DNA of 64,000 bases from Coturnix japonica (Eukaryota > Chordata > Aves > Galliformes > Phasianidae). The notes under the pieces were generated by a model, which was not told where the DNA came from, did no database searches, and saw only the letters and a list, made by a program, of their open reading frames with translations. Made by a program: the position numbers and the translations under genes. This document shows, piece by piece, positions 12,936 through 25,620 of the stretch. The DNA is taken from assembly GCF_001577835.2 (NCBI RefSeq), contig NC_029547.1, positions 64,413,110-64,477,109 on the forward strand, read 5' to 3'. Numbering within the stretch: position 1 is the stretch's first letter; every line of letters begins with the position of its first letter.

Positions 12936-15900
12936 AGGGAAAAGGACACTAGAAGTCTACATTACTGAAGGAAGGATCTTTTCAAGGCAACTATGAGCAT
13001 ATACTTGATTTTGCAGATTGACATAGATAGTCAGTACTTATATAGTGTCTGTGTTTTCTATTAGCCTAATGATAGCTACCTACTTTACACGTGATATGTC
13101 TCACTACAGTACCCATTATACAGAATACATTATAAAGACAAGCAATAAAAAAATACCGTTTAGATGGATTATCTAAGAAAATATGAATGAATAAATAAAT
13201 AAATAACCAAAAAACCCACATCTTCAAGGGACAGGTAAGATGATTGCCAGAGTAATGACAGATGACTACCACAGAAATGATACTGAAACAGAATCTATGA
13301 GCCTGGAATAGGTACCCCAGTAAGAAGACAATGAGCAGGTTTTACCATCCATCACTGTTACTATTTTCCTGTGCTGCACAGACACTAAGGCAATGCAACA
13401 ACAGCCACAAACATGTAGAAGAGTGGAATTATCCTTGTCCTTTCTTTCTTGGACAGAAATCTTGTCTTGTAGTTGCCTGTTAGATGTCCTCTTTCATCCT
13501 CATGCATTAGTTTTCATAATGGGATTTGCTTTAATGTTTCCATTGAGCAGAACTGTAGGACTTAGTGAGGAATGCAGCGTACACTGGTTGCAATGACAGC
13601 TCAGACACCAGCTGTTTCTGTACTTCCTCATAGTCTAGTCTTCCATGTGGGTGACAGCTGAATTTTGTCCAAACAAATGACTCAGGCTAGAACAGGAACA
13701 AATGAAAGTGTCTTGGATTCCTTTCTTCCTCTGGCAGAACACTGCTACTGTGTTGTAGTACTCTGTGGAACAGAGGCTGCTAGAAACAAATTCTTGTTAA
13801 GCAGGCAGGCATTAGCTCAGTTCTGACACCAGTATTCCAGCCCAAAGTCTTGAACAGTCTGCACTGAGAGATCTCTGTGCTTCTGCAGTAAGGCTCTTTT
13901 TCAGAGGCTTCAAGTTCAAGCCAGTTTGTCATAGAGAGAATCGTTTACTGAGAGACTATTCTGGGCAGACAATCTTCACTGTCCATTTTGTACAAGCATG
14001 TTTTCTGAGATATCCATCACATTATGTTTTGCATTTGGATGTAGATAAGACTTTTACTAGGTCTCTATCATTTTGTGTAGACTTTGTACAGTCCAAGTCA
14101 AAGTGGAATAATGTATTCTTATACCTCTTTACTGATAATTAATTAATTCTTCACTTTTTGATGTGTAAATGAGTGAAATAGACAGTCGGCTCATACAAGA
14201 AGATTTAATAGCTTATTCTCTGGCTAACTGTGATTTTATCATATGAAATCCAAAGTTGCTCTGTGCTGTAGCCTGACACCCAAGCTCCAAGCATTTCTGA
14301 CCGCTCTCCACACTATTCAAGTGTATTTTGTTGAATGTTTCAGTGAATCACATAAATATTGTACAAGTATGAATTTCACCGCAGTATATGTTACAGACTC
14401 TTCATTTCAACTGTAGTAAAATAAATAAATAAACAAATAGACAAGTTATAACCATAAAGAGATTGTGTGTTTCTTCCTCAAACTACAAAATACACCTTGA
14501 TGTGCATGCAACCTGTTCTGCAGAACGGCATCGCAATTTTACAACAGAGTAATGGAGTAATACCTTTCTTCCTATTTTCAATCCCACCTAAGATGCTTGC
14601 TTTTCATATTACTCTTGTTTTCCCCTTAATTACTCCACCTCAATAAACACACTTTATATCTCTTCCTCTCTCTACACGTGACACTTCTACATCTGTTTTT
14701 CGCAGATCTATTTAATGACTGATCTTTGTCTTGACTTAATCTGTTATAAATTGCCACACCTGTCAGACTTGGACTCCTACTTTGAAATGCTGTGATAACA
14801 TTGTTTTTCCAGATGCTTCTGTTTCCTTAAGGAATACACCTGAATGTACCAGTTAAATATGGGCAGGAAACCATGCAAAATAAATGAGAAATACCCCAAA
14901 ATAAAATGCCAGCGGACACACAGAATACACAATTATTTTGCTTTCCAAGTTATTAAAACTGTTGCTGTGTTGGCTAAGAGGAAAAGATGAATTTTCCTCT
15001 AGCGTAGAGTACTTCTAATACTTGAGATACTGACATTTACCTGGTATCTTTCTAATATTAGACACCTTGTGCTCAGTGTAATACCCAGGGGTAAGAGAGA
15101 TAGTTTTTAAATGCAAAGACTACATTCAGGTATCCAGACAGTGTACCAGATGGGCATCCTTATTTACTTGCATGACATTTTGGGTTGCTTCCCTCGGGAA
15201 ATACAGCAGCAGCAGTTACTAGTGAGCCAGTCATGTTAAATGATTTGTTTGTTCAATTGACCTTAGCCTATAAGCAGTAATTATGGCGTGATAGATGGTA
15301 TCAGACCAATATGTTCATTTTCAGTACATATGTACAGTCAGTGCATGAATAGCTGTGATCACTGTGAATAGAGAAGAACCAGTTTGGTATGTAGTTGATA
15401 TATAATGCATAGGAAAAATGAATCTGATTCTTTTTGCCTTGTTTTCTAAATCCTGTCTGTTACTTACGCAGTCACAACACTGCTTAAAATGCTGTGATCA
15501 ATACAGTTCCTGTAGAGAGAATGATAAACCTTCATTAAACCATTCAGTTGTGAAGAGTCTTATTAAAACTCTTGCTAAGTTTTTTAGCTCACCCTAAGTA
15601 CCTTAAATTGGAGCATAAAAACTGCATGTATTGAAGAATAAGTCTTTATTTCTCTAGGTAAGTGTAACAGCATTATCAAAATTCAGTTACCTCATCCTAG
15701 GACTACCTGGGAGGGCTGGGAGTTGTGAATATTAATCATAGGCAATTTCTAATAATCAGACAATCAGAAGAATCTCTATTTCTGAGCAATCTTTGTTCAT
15801 CTCGAACATCAGAAGATGGTGTTATTCATTTCCCATGGAGTTTTTGCAGATTTCTGCTCAGCAAACCTTACTGTTGGAGATCTCTTTGTGTTATACATGG

Positions 15901-17087
15901 AATCCTGGTACCTAAAAGGACTTAAAGCATAGATTTCACTGCTGAACTGGAAGCCTGATCCATGCATAAGTCTTGGGTATTGCAACCCATACCTTATATC
16001 TAAGCCTATGTACAGGCATGTTGTTTTTGTTTTCACTTTAAGCTTCCAGTATCTTCTTATCACTAAATTGAAAAAGCCAATCTGAAAGAACAGTGTTCCC
16101 TGCAAAAAGTAACAAAGGCGAGTTATCGTGAACAATAGCTCCCTCTTCTGTACCAAAGAAACAGCATAAGGTCCGAGTCCGTGTGTTCCCAAGTCTGAGT
16201 GCTTGGGAGTGTGCAAGTAAGCCCTCAAATGCTGGCTGTCAAGTGGTGACTGCAGCAGTGCATGTGATGTATTGGAGAAGGTGACAAGGATCACAACTTT
16301 CTCAGCAATCTCTTTTTTCCCAATTCCACAATGGCCAGATCCTGGTAGAGGAGCAGCTACAAATATCTTCCTGTATGAAGATGTACAGTAAATGTTTAAT
16401 TTTAGGTGAAGCTAACTTTTATTTATTTACTTAGCACTTAACACAATAGTTAACATTTTTCTCAGATGTTCTGTTTGGATGCTTCCAGACTTTTATGTAA
16501 CCAGCTATCACCAGCATGAAGAGTAGTGCACGGAGTTTTTAAGCTTGAACAAAATCATGTCTTGTTCATTGCAGTTTTGAAAGAATGAGAACAAAGGTTA
16601 TAAAACACACTGAACCTTGAAAGAAGGTATAAATTCAAGTGGTTTTAATGCCTGGAGGTTCTTTTCGTTTGTAGCATAACATATAACAAATCACACTGAA
16701 TCGGAGGGCTGAAACTGTGCTAGTTGATAGTATACTTGACTGCACTTTGAGTGCTTTGCAGGTTCCAAGTTTGTTCAAGTCCAGTTCTTCAACCATGAAG
16801 GACAGTGAAAACGAAGACAACTTTGTATTATCAACTGACCTGTTTGTTTCAGGCATTCTTGTCTATCAAAAATTGAACCTTGTAAACTGCATTTATTCTC
16901 TAGATATCAGTAACTTTTGTTTTGTTTTGTTTTCTGTTTTTAAGGTGAAATCAGTCAGAGCCCCAAGCAAAGATTTTTAAAGATGAGGTTTTAAAATGCT
17001 AGGTGGGTTTGAGCAGCAAGATGAAATCTGCTTTAAGTGAGAATTAAAATGTTGAGGTGACAGTGAATTTTCTATTAATTACACAAC
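12936..17087. other. Unassigned AT-rich intergenic DNA
   Basis: About 4.1 kb without a gene I can support. The longest open frame, 161 codons on the minus strand (15809-16294), has no recognisable motif and no exon-like context. Short (AAAT)n tracts occur at about 13187-13206 and 14416-14440. Confidence 0.55.
13187..13206. repeat. (AAAT)n microsatellite
   Basis: About five AAAT units in intergenic DNA, with GAATGAATAAAT at the left edge. Confidence 0.8.
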
Positions 17088-18060
17088 TGGAGTCCGAGAA
17101 AGGCATGATAAACACATGGAACAAGGAATTTCATGAAAAGACCTTCAAAATCTTTCCTAATGTCCATCTTAAATTTACCTTGGCAAAACTTGAGGCCATT
17201 ACCCCTCATCCTGTCACCTGTCACCAGTGAGAAGAGGCTTGCCCTGCTCTCACTGTGAGCACCTTTCAGATACTGGAAGAGAAAGATAACGTCTCCCCTC
17301 AGCCTCCTTTTCCCCAGACTAAACAGCCCCAGCTTCCTCAGCCTCTCCTCATAGGGCTGATTTTCCAAGCCCTTCACGAGCCTTGTTGCCCTTCTCTGGA
17401 CCTGCTCCAGTACCTCCTGTAATGAGGTGCCCCAAAACTGAACACAGTACTCAAGGTGAGGCCTCACCAGTGCCAGGTACAGGGGCAGGATGACTTCCCT
17501 AGTCCTGCTCACCACACCATTCCTGACACAAGCCAGGATGCCATTGGCCTTCTTGGCCACCTGGGCACACTGCTGGCTCATATTCAGCCGACTGTCCATC
17601 GGCACACCAAGGTCCCTTTCCGTCAGGCAGCTTTCCAGCCACACCTCCCCAAGCCTGTAGGGTTGCCTGGGGTTGTTGTGACCAAAATGCAGGACCTGAC
17701 ACTTGGCCCTATTGAAACTCATGCCGTTAACCTTGGCCTATTGATGCAGTCTATCCAGGTCTCTCTGTAGTGCCCTTCTCCCCTCAGGCAGATCTACACT
17801 CCCTCCCAACTTAGTGTCGTCAGCAAACTTAGTGAGGGTGCACTCAATCCCCTCATCAAGATCATCAATGAAGATGTTAAACAGAAGCAGCCCCAGCACT
17901 GAGCCCTGGGGGACACTGCTTGTGACTGGCCACCAACTGGATTCAACTCCATTGACCACAACTCTTTGGGTCTGGCCATCCAGCCAGTGCTTCACCCAGT
18001 GGAGCATATGCACATCCAGAGCATCAATGTCTCCATTAATGTATTTATCAAGGAAAAGCT
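17088..18060 (-). mobile_element. CR1 LINE 3' part of ORF2 (antisense)
   Basis: On the minus strand two long frames encode the end of CR1 reverse transcriptase. At about 18013-17738 they show [23 protein letters not shown] and the catalytic-motif segment [10 protein letters not shown]. At about 17722-17150 they show [39 protein letters not shown] and [10 protein letters not shown]. The two parts are adjacent but in different frames. Sequence upstream of the RT palm is missing (5' truncation). The octamer tail expected at the low-coordinate end is not visible. This is the best-preserved CR1 in the window. Confidence 0.93.
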
Positions 18061-18689
18061 ATACTGAATAACACCTGAAAATGAGTTTAATACTAATTAA
18101 ATGGGTTTTCTGCTTGGAAACAAAAGATCTTCATATGACTCTCTCTAAATTATACTTCATAAACTTATTTGGAGTTTAACTTTCTAATATTCCTTGCACA
18201 GAAAGACAATAAAGACAATTATATGAAGTTCCATTAGTTCACAGATGGTTAACACATAGAGATAGAACAATGAAAATCAAAAAGAACCTGATAACAGTAC
18301 CAGCAGCACTTTATCAATAATGAACTGGCTAATTCAAAGATAATTGTAATGAAATCAATAAGTTTATAGGTGTAATGTCCTTCTGAAAGTAAAATCTCAG
18401 ACCTATGTTACAAATGAATCTTTAGACCCATGTATCACCCAGGAATCTGGATACCACTGTGAGTGGAATGTTCAGGAGACAAACAAATGAAGCCAGATTC
18501 ACACTTTAGATTCGGAGGGCGGACTTCAACCTCTTTATGTCCATGGTTGAGAGGGTCCCTTGGGAGGTAACTTAGGAGAGTGTGGGAGCACAGGAAGGCT
18601 GGGAATACTGTAAAGAAACTGCTCTAAAGGTGCAGGAGCTGACCATCCCCAAGTCATGAAAGATAAGCTGAAGGGCAAGGAGGTCGGGC

Positions 18690-18808
18690 TGGCTGAACAT
18701 TTGGCTGGACCTCAAGAAAAAAAGACAAGTTTATGGTCTTTTGGGGGTTGGAACTACATGATCCTTGAGGTCCCTTCCAACCCGAGTCATTCTGTGATTC
18801 TGTGATTA
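18690..18808 (+). mobile_element. CR1 3' terminus
   Basis: The sequence ends with GTTGGAACTACATGATCCTT, GAGGTCCCTTCCAACCCGAG, then TCATTCTGTGATTCTGTGAT, the classic CR1 3' end with the octamer tail. The last 60 bp are nearly identical to the ends at 27766-27826 and 37009-37067. It lies about 500 bp upstream of the TMED7 start codon in the same orientation. Confidence 0.9.
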
Positions 18809-18825
18809 TGATCTCTGGAAGTTAG

Positions 18826-18945
18826 CAAGCTACTTATGAGGATTACAGGTATGTAGTGAAGCTGTGCAGGGAGAAAATTAGGAAAGCCAAAGCACAGCTA
18901 GAACTGAGCTTGGCTGCTAAGGTAAAGGAGAACAGTAAATATTGT
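18826..18945 (+). mobile_element. CR1 ORF2 linker fragment
   Basis: The translation contains [20 protein letters not shown], which matches the CR1 linker between endonuclease and RT (typically [18 protein letters not shown]). It lies just downstream of another CR1's 3' tail, so it is a separate truncated piece. The frame stays open into the TMED7 first exon (see findings). Confidence 0.8.
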
Positions 18946-19059
18946 GGCTGCCAACCCCCTCTCCATCATTTTTCAGCACTCTTGGCTGACCGGGGATGTC
19001 GCATTGGATTGGAGGCTATAACATTCTGGTACAGAAGCTGGCTGTCCCTGGTGCGGACA

Positions 19060-19308
19060 GACTCAACTGGCAGAGCTGAGGGGAGGCTCCTTCCCGCCCA
19101 AGGCAGCAGCCCCGCCCCGCCCACGTCCGCAGAACCCCGGTCCTCACCCGGATGCACAACCGGAGGGCGGCTCCCGTTAAAGCGAGTGTTTCCGCAGTGC
19201 ATCGCGCTCCACCCCGGCTCCTCTCGCTCGGCCGCCGCTTCTCCTCATTCTCCCGTGCCCCGTCCCGCTCGCTGTCCGTCCCTTCTCGCCGTCCCTCCGC
19301 TCTGTGCC
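19060..19308 (+). promoter_or_regulatory. TMED7: CpG-rich promoter and 5' leader of TMED7
   Basis: G+C and CpG rise sharply from about 19060, after AT-rich upstream DNA, and continue into exon 1. C/T-rich initiator-like segments precede the start codon. No clear TATA box is present. This is the usual CpG-island promoter of a housekeeping gene. The transcription start itself cannot be placed. Confidence 0.65.
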
Positions 19309-22300
19309 ATGTTGCCGCGGGTCTGCGGGGCCGACCTGCCTTTGGGGCGGCTGCTGGTGGTGGTGCTGGCTCTGGCCTGCGCCACGCGGGCCTCCGAGAT
19401 CACCTTCGAGTTGCCCGATAACGCCAAGCAGTGCTTCTACGAGGAGATCGCTCAGGGCACCAAGTGCACGCTGGAGTTCCAGGTAATAGGAGAGCCCGGA
19501 TCAGCGCCACGAGGCCTCGCATTGGGGCGAATGGCGGCAGGGCGGTGCGGGGCCACACGGAAACGGGCTGCTCCCTCATCTGCTCCTCATCAAACCTGTG
19601 CTCTGATCGTTCAGCAGCTTTGTTACCTTGTTTTAAACATGCTCCAGGGCTTTGGTGGCTTTCTTAGAGTGAGAAGCACAAAAATGAAGGCGGTATTTGA
19701 GGTGTGGCCTCATCAGTGCCATGTAAAGAAGGGGCTTTCCGTACTTTGTAACAGATTGAACCTTTATCTTATTAACAGAAAACTGCTGCACAGCTCTGAG
19801 ATTCATCAGGCCACAGCCCTGGCACTTCTGGTACCTCTGAGTCTGCTGCCACTGACACCAAATTGTCAACCCCAACAGTGTGAATTAAGGCTACTTTAGG
19901 GGAGCAGTGTGCTTTTATGGACCAACTTTCCCCTTTGAAGTCCCGTATTTATTTTTTTTCTTAGTATTTTGGGGGATTTTGCCACCAGATAGCTTTGTGC
20001 TTTTGCAAATACACTCCAGGTTTGCCCAGCTGAAGTGCTGCATCCTTTGGCAGTAGTCTTAGGGAAGAGCTGAGCAGAGGCTCAAGGAAGCTTTCTTTAT
20101 AGGAAGAAATCTTGGGAGAGCTTTAAAGGTCTGAAAACGCATCTTTATTGTGTGTGTGTAAACTGGTTAGTGATGCCCTTGTAAAATCTGAAATCATGCC
20201 TTAAAGATAAGCCGCTATTTCTGTGCAGAATGTTTAAAAAAAAAGCAAAAATCCCACCTTTTTAAAGTTAGCTGCCTGTAGGGCAGATAGTTGTCAGCTC
20301 TTTTGCTATTTCTGTCTTATTAACTTCATGGCTCTGATAACTTGATAAACAGGAAAAAATAGCTGTGGAATCACATGAAGTGTACATCACATCCAAAGAT
20401 ATGCAAACAGATTTGTGAAAGATACTCAATACAATAAAACTAATTGTACTTTAGAACGTTTTTGTATAATACAAAAGGGACAGGCCTTCAGATATGAGTA
20501 TTTTCCTCGTTCAGCATGCTTTGTCTAAAAAAGATAGAAATTTGAAGTGAAAATTAAGCTTAAAACTACTAGCCTGAGGGTCATGAAAACAGCATCTGAG
20601 CATCTGAACTACCAGTGGAACATAGTACAGAGGCAGAGTATCTTGTCTGCTTCTATGGAGTAATGTCAACAATAACCGAAGCCTGAAATAAAAGTGAGTC
20701 ATGAAGATTGGAGTCACTCCTGGGCGTTATCTGAATGTACTGGTTTTGAAAAGCAGTGGTTGCTGCCAACTGTGCAGGAGGGAAGCAGCGGACCCCTCAG
20801 TAACACTGCTTTGTTGACAAGCTGGTATAAGGACTAGGCCTGTTGTAATACCTGTTTTACTGGTCATATGCCATTCCTGCTGAGCTGAGCAGCTTGACCA
20901 AACAGGGTAGTTATGCTCCTTAGGCCATACAGAAAGGAGCTGTCTTACAACATCTTAACAATATCAGCTCACATTATTGATTGCATGGAGAGGTGGTGGA
21001 TTTAGTTAACGGTTGGTTTGTTACAGCACTGTCTTTTGCTGCTCCATCAAGTTTTATCTATGGTAGCCTTTCCTCTAGCGCAGTTAGCTATAAGAAAGCA
21101 ACTAAAATTTCTTTTGTCAGCTACATTTTCAAAGAGTTTATATTTCATATCTTGAGTTTAAAGTTTTTTTTTCCTGTTATTTTCTATGTGTCTTCCATAA
21201 AAAGAGTGATTTTTGCAGACTGGCTTTAAACAATATTCAAATTAATGTGTTATATTTCAAAATATACTTGTAAAAGTTAGAAACTGTGGAATACCATTTG
21301 ACAAGTTGTATTTCTGGTAAGAAAGGTATTAAATGTCTTTTTTTTTCTTATCAGGTGATCACTGGAGGCCATTACGACGTTGACTGTCGATTGGAAGATC
21401 CTGATGGCATCGTACTGTACAAAGAGATGAAGAAACAATACGATAGCTTCACATTTACTGCATCCAGGAATGGAACATACAAATTCTGCTTCAGTAACGA
21501 ATTCTCTACGTTTACACACAAAACTGTGTACTTTGATTTCCAGGTTGGAGAAGATCCACCGCTGTTTCCTAGTGAAAACAGAGTAACTGCACTTACCCAG
21601 GTAAGATGCCCTTGTGCTTGACAGCAACTGTTAGCTTGAAAGAACGTTGTTGTTTTTCCAGATTGAGCTGAATTAGATATCTGTATCGCTTTTGAATATC
21701 AGTTGGAACTTGGACAGCTCTTTTACAGGGACAGTGAAAGGTGAATGCCTGAAAGTAGAGGGGCTTGGCATTTTAGGATCCCTTCTGCAGAGTAGAAGGC
21801 CTCTACAATTTATTAATGACACCAGTGGTAGAATGTAGTGGGAAACCTCTTCCTGAATCCCCCTGAGAAGAATAATTTGGGGCGTGTTCAGACACCAGAC
21901 TTGTAAAAGATGGTTAAACACCAATATAAGTGCAAGTAGCTCTACTAGAGTGTTAAACTTTCTCCTTAACAGTCATAGAATGATAGAATGGTTTGGAAGG
22001 GCGCTGAAAGATCATCTGATTACAACCCTCTGCCACAGTTGGGGTTGACAACCACTAAATCAGGCTGCCCAGGGTCCAATCCAGCCCAGCCTTGAACAAC
22101 TCCAGGGATGGGGCATCCACAGTTTCTCTGGGCAGCCTGTTCTAGGGGCTCACAGCTTTCTCTGTGGAAAAACTTCCCCCTGACATCTAATCTAAATCTT
22201 CCTTCCTTTAGTTTAAAACCTCTCCCCCTTGTCCTATCAATAAAACATATAATAGATTGTGCTGTTTGTTCTTCAGGAAATCCTAATTTTAAGTGAAAAG

Positions 22301-22975
22301 CTACCTGTTAGAACTCAAATACTTTGAAGATCTGTTGGTTGATTCTGTGATGATCAAAGCAGAGTGAGGAGTCCTGACTTTTACTCAGACAGCATGAGCT
22401 GAACATGGAAGAAGTTTGTGAAAAATGATGTAGGGTTTGGAAAACTGCCATCACAGATTGAATGGGTTAAGTGGTGAATTTGGGCAGGTTTTCCTGAATT
22501 ATTTGTTTTAGGGTTTTAGCCACTTGGAAACACTGAAAAATAGCAGAATTGTTCTTTCTCTAATCCCTTTTTGTATGCCTAAGTGAGGGAAGTGTCTCTT
22601 GATAGAAGAACATGTTAAGTTAGCGTGGTTTTTGAGCTGTTATAAATCTTACATGACAGACAGTAAAGAACAACATAGCTGTGTAAATGTATTAGAAGGG
22701 CTCTTAATGGGGAATGCTGCATTTGTTTTCTTCTCTAGATGGAGTCCGCCTGTGTCTCAATTCATGAAGCTTTGAAGTCTGTCATCGATTATCAGACTCA
22801 CTTTCGACTGAGGGAAGCGCAAGGCCGCAGCAGAGCTGAGGATCTGAACACAAGAGTTGCTTATTGGTCGATAGGGGAAGCAATCATTCTGCTTGTTGTT
22901 AGTATCGGGCAGGTATTCCTCCTCAAGAGCTTCTTCTCAGATAAAAGAACCACAACAACCCGCGTTGGATCATAA
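19309..22975 (+). CDS. TMED7: TMED7, p24-family ER-Golgi cargo receptor
   Basis: Coding exons are 19309-19482, 21355-21600 and 22739-22975, all with GT/AG borders and phase 0. The 218-aa product matches human TMED7 (224 aa) almost residue for residue from [14 protein letters not shown] onward. Only the signal peptide (residues 1-28, ending CATRA) differs. Residues 29 to about 120 form the lumenal GOLD domain, with conserved Cys42 and Cys103 and an N-glycosylation site NGT at 97-99. A coiled-coil linker follows (about 145-182), then one membrane span (about 185-204) and a cytosolic tail [15 protein letters not shown] carrying the FF motif used for COPII/COPI sorting. p24 proteins form hetero-oligomers that select cargo between ER and cis-Golgi. 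The start is the first ATG of the CpG island giving a proper signal peptide. Intron 1 holds an old antisense CR1 and intron 2 another CR1 end. Confidence 0.98.
19560..19885 (-). mobile_element. Old CR1 fragment (antisense) in TMED7 intron 1
   Basis: The minus-strand translation includes [16 protein letters not shown], corresponding to the CR1 RT C-terminal [14 protein letters not shown]. The plus strand has the matching 'GGTGTGGCCTCATCAGTGCC' signature. Heavily diverged, so an old insertion. It starts only about 80 bp after the exon 1 donor. Confidence 0.75.
21972..22245 (-). mobile_element. CR1 3' end (antisense) in TMED7 intron 2
   Basis: The plus strand begins with ATAGAATGATAGAATGG, the reverse of the CR1 octamer tail. 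It continues with TTGGAAGG, CAACCACTAAATCAGGCTG, CCCAGGG and CAGCCTTGAACAACTCCAGG, all hallmark CR1 3' sequence in reverse. It ends near CTCTCCCCCTTGTCCTATCA. It is well conserved and hence moderately young. Confidence 0.92.
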
Positions 22976-25620
22976 CTGGTAGTGATAATGCTTCAGGTCA
23001 TTATGCACTATTAATCTGTATAGTTACTATTCTCCAATTAATTCTAGGTACAAAGGATCTAAATATGTGCAGCATTCGAGTGTGTCTACCCATCATCTGT
23101 TAGAATCACAAAACAGACACAAAAAGTTATAGAAGGGACACATGATAACATTCAGAAAAAGAAAAAAACAAAACACTTCTGCTTTCTGATTCCTCTATTA
23201 AACATTTGCATTGACCAGCCTATCTATCTTTTTCTTATTGTAATCCAAATTGAGGATTTTTGGTTTTTTCCTTTTTTTACCAGGGAAATTATTTATCTGC
23301 AGTATAAAACTTTATAAGAACCAAGCAATCAAATGTCTGATATGCAAAAGCAATGCATATGAGAAGTGTGGTTTTATTATAATTTCCAGGCTGAGTGGAT
23401 TGCATTATAAACAAGCAGATGTGATGAACTGTAATGCTGTTTTGATTTGCTGATTACATCCTTTGCTTATTTGTTAATCTGTTGCAAGTGTGACACTACG
23501 TCATGGCTCATTCTCTGTCAGCCTGGTGAATCTCCACTTTCAAAACACTTTAAATTTTATAGTTGAGTGCATTTGCTTAAGCATGTATTCTTCTATACTA
23601 AGGTATAACATTTTTCCTCTTCTGTGATGTTTGTTTTACTGAACAAACTTTAAACTGAGACTACTCAGGAAATAGATTTTCTGTTTTTAAAAATCCAAAT
23701 CTCCAAATTCGTTTTAAAAACTTGCAATAAAATAGAGAGTTGTAACTTTGTCACTGAAGCTGTGCAGTGTCTGGGCACGCGTTGTTGCTGCTTCTTGTAT
23801 TTAAGACCAGAGGTAGCTTGGTTTGTTAGGCAGCACAGCACCAGCACTGGCCGAGGCTATAGTACATATGAAGCACATACAGAGGTTTTTAGCAGATTGT
23901 TTTCCTGTTCAGAGGCCGATTTGATATTGATACTGCATTGCACGTGTGCTGTAAATTTTATTTCCTTGTGTGTGGTGCACTGATACAGTATGGCCTTGTG
24001 CATCTGATCGCCACTCTTTTATTTTTGCTAGTGGTCAGAAAATGTTTTAAATATTTCAGGTTATCTTTTGGTAGAGTTAATAGCCACGTTGTTTCCACTG
24101 CTTGTGTACTTAGTAGCTTATGTACTGTAAAGTCTTGCTTTATTTGGATGTGGAAAGAAGTAAGTGTATGAACATACATGTAGCTTAGATTGAATTGGTC
24201 AGCTCCTTTAGGTGCTTCTGGAGGAGAAAGTAGACTTGCAACTTGTAAATGCACACAAACTAAACAGAGGTGGGGGGGGAAAAAAGTTGTATTGCTGACT
24301 AATTCAAAAGATGCTTCCTAAACTAATTTTCAGCAACCAGAGGAAGAATGCTGTATCCTCATTCATAGCCTGTGTTATCTCTGGCAAAAAAATTGAGACC
24401 CTGAAGAATTGACCTAGGATAACTTCATTTTAAACATTGTGATGGTTGAAAAGTGAACCGTGTAGTCATCTCTGTTTGGGGAAAATCTTCTTTGGAAATC
24501 AAAACAAAACAAACTGAAGGAGCTAAAAAATAAGTTAAAAGGTTATGGAGGTACTAAAATGCTCAGTTTAGGATTATGTGTACTGTCTTGTATTGAAATT
24601 CAAATACTGCATTATCATTTTGGAATGCAGGCTTCCAAGAAGTAGTTAAATTCACAAAAAGCAAAAAAAAAACCAACACCCTGACTATTCCTTTCTTTTG
24701 AGACAGGTTTGTGCCTAAGAACTATGTTCTTAATGGTACCCATATGTGTGTACTTCTGCAGCTGATACTCAGTAACTTTTGGCTGCTTTGCACTCAACAG
24801 TGAAGCAAGTTCTGCACTCTGGGTGCAAGTATTGGATGAAAACACGATTTAATTAGCAAATTGTCTTCTGTAATCTGCATTTTGAAAATCACTTCTGTAG
24901 CTTTAATCAGAACAAAGACATTTGTTTTAGAGATTGAAACTTTTTTTTTTTTCCTTGCTGTGTTCTGTGTGCTATTAAAATTGGTAAACAGTGGGGTAAA
25001 CCAAATACTGGCTGTCCATCGCATATGTCTCTATTCTTTCATAATGTTTGAATGTGTAAGGTGGGACTGCTGTGCTCAATATTACGCCCACTGCAGAGGC
25101 TTAGTGGACTTTGTCATTAAAATTAGTTATCTGAACCAATCCTTTGATATCTTGCTACATAATATGCAGCAATAGTTTAAAATGCCTTCATTTTGTCTTT
25201 ATTAAAAACATGGCACAGACACCCATTTAAACATAGCTGTATATAGTTTTTAAATTGTGACTGAATAGGATATAATAAAACACATGCTAATATGCAGAGA
25301 GTGAAGAAATGCTTTGTGACTTTTCATTTGAGCTGCGTCTTTTCGTATATGAAAAGATAGCTTGATTAATGGTGTCATAGACAAATGAATTGCCATGCAT
25401 TAATGGGGATACAACTGTGTTTTTAACTTGCTTAAGACCCTCGTTTTCAGCTATTCCTTCAATGTTTTGTGTTTACGCAACTTCTTTTCGTGTTGTGAAA
25501 TGTCAGTTTTTGATTTAGTTTGGAGAAAAAACAAACAAAACCTTTGAGTAAGACAAGAAACAGACTCTGTGAATACTGTATGGGAAAATAAAAAGTTAAT
25601 ATATGATTGTGGCCTGTTTT
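22976..25620 (+). other. TMED7: Probable TMED7 3' UTR with alternative poly(A) signals
   Basis: No other gene or repeat is visible downstream of the stop codon. AATAAA hexamers occur at 23726-23731 and 25274-25279, and a further AAAATAAAAAG is near 25587. Mammalian TMED7 also has a long 3' UTR, so any of these may be used. In mammals TICAM2 follows TMED7. No TIR-domain-like frame exists here. Confidence 0.5.

Noticed and set aside
15809-16294. 161-codon minus-strand open frame in the left intergenic region
   Set aside because: No recognisable motif, no CpG promoter or splice context, and ordinary A/T-rich composition. Chance open frame is more likely.
18856-19899. 347-codon open frame across TMED7 exon 1
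   Set aside because: It merges CR1 sequence, the TMED7 first exon and intron sequence past a clear GT donor. Not a gene; only the TMED7 exon part is real.
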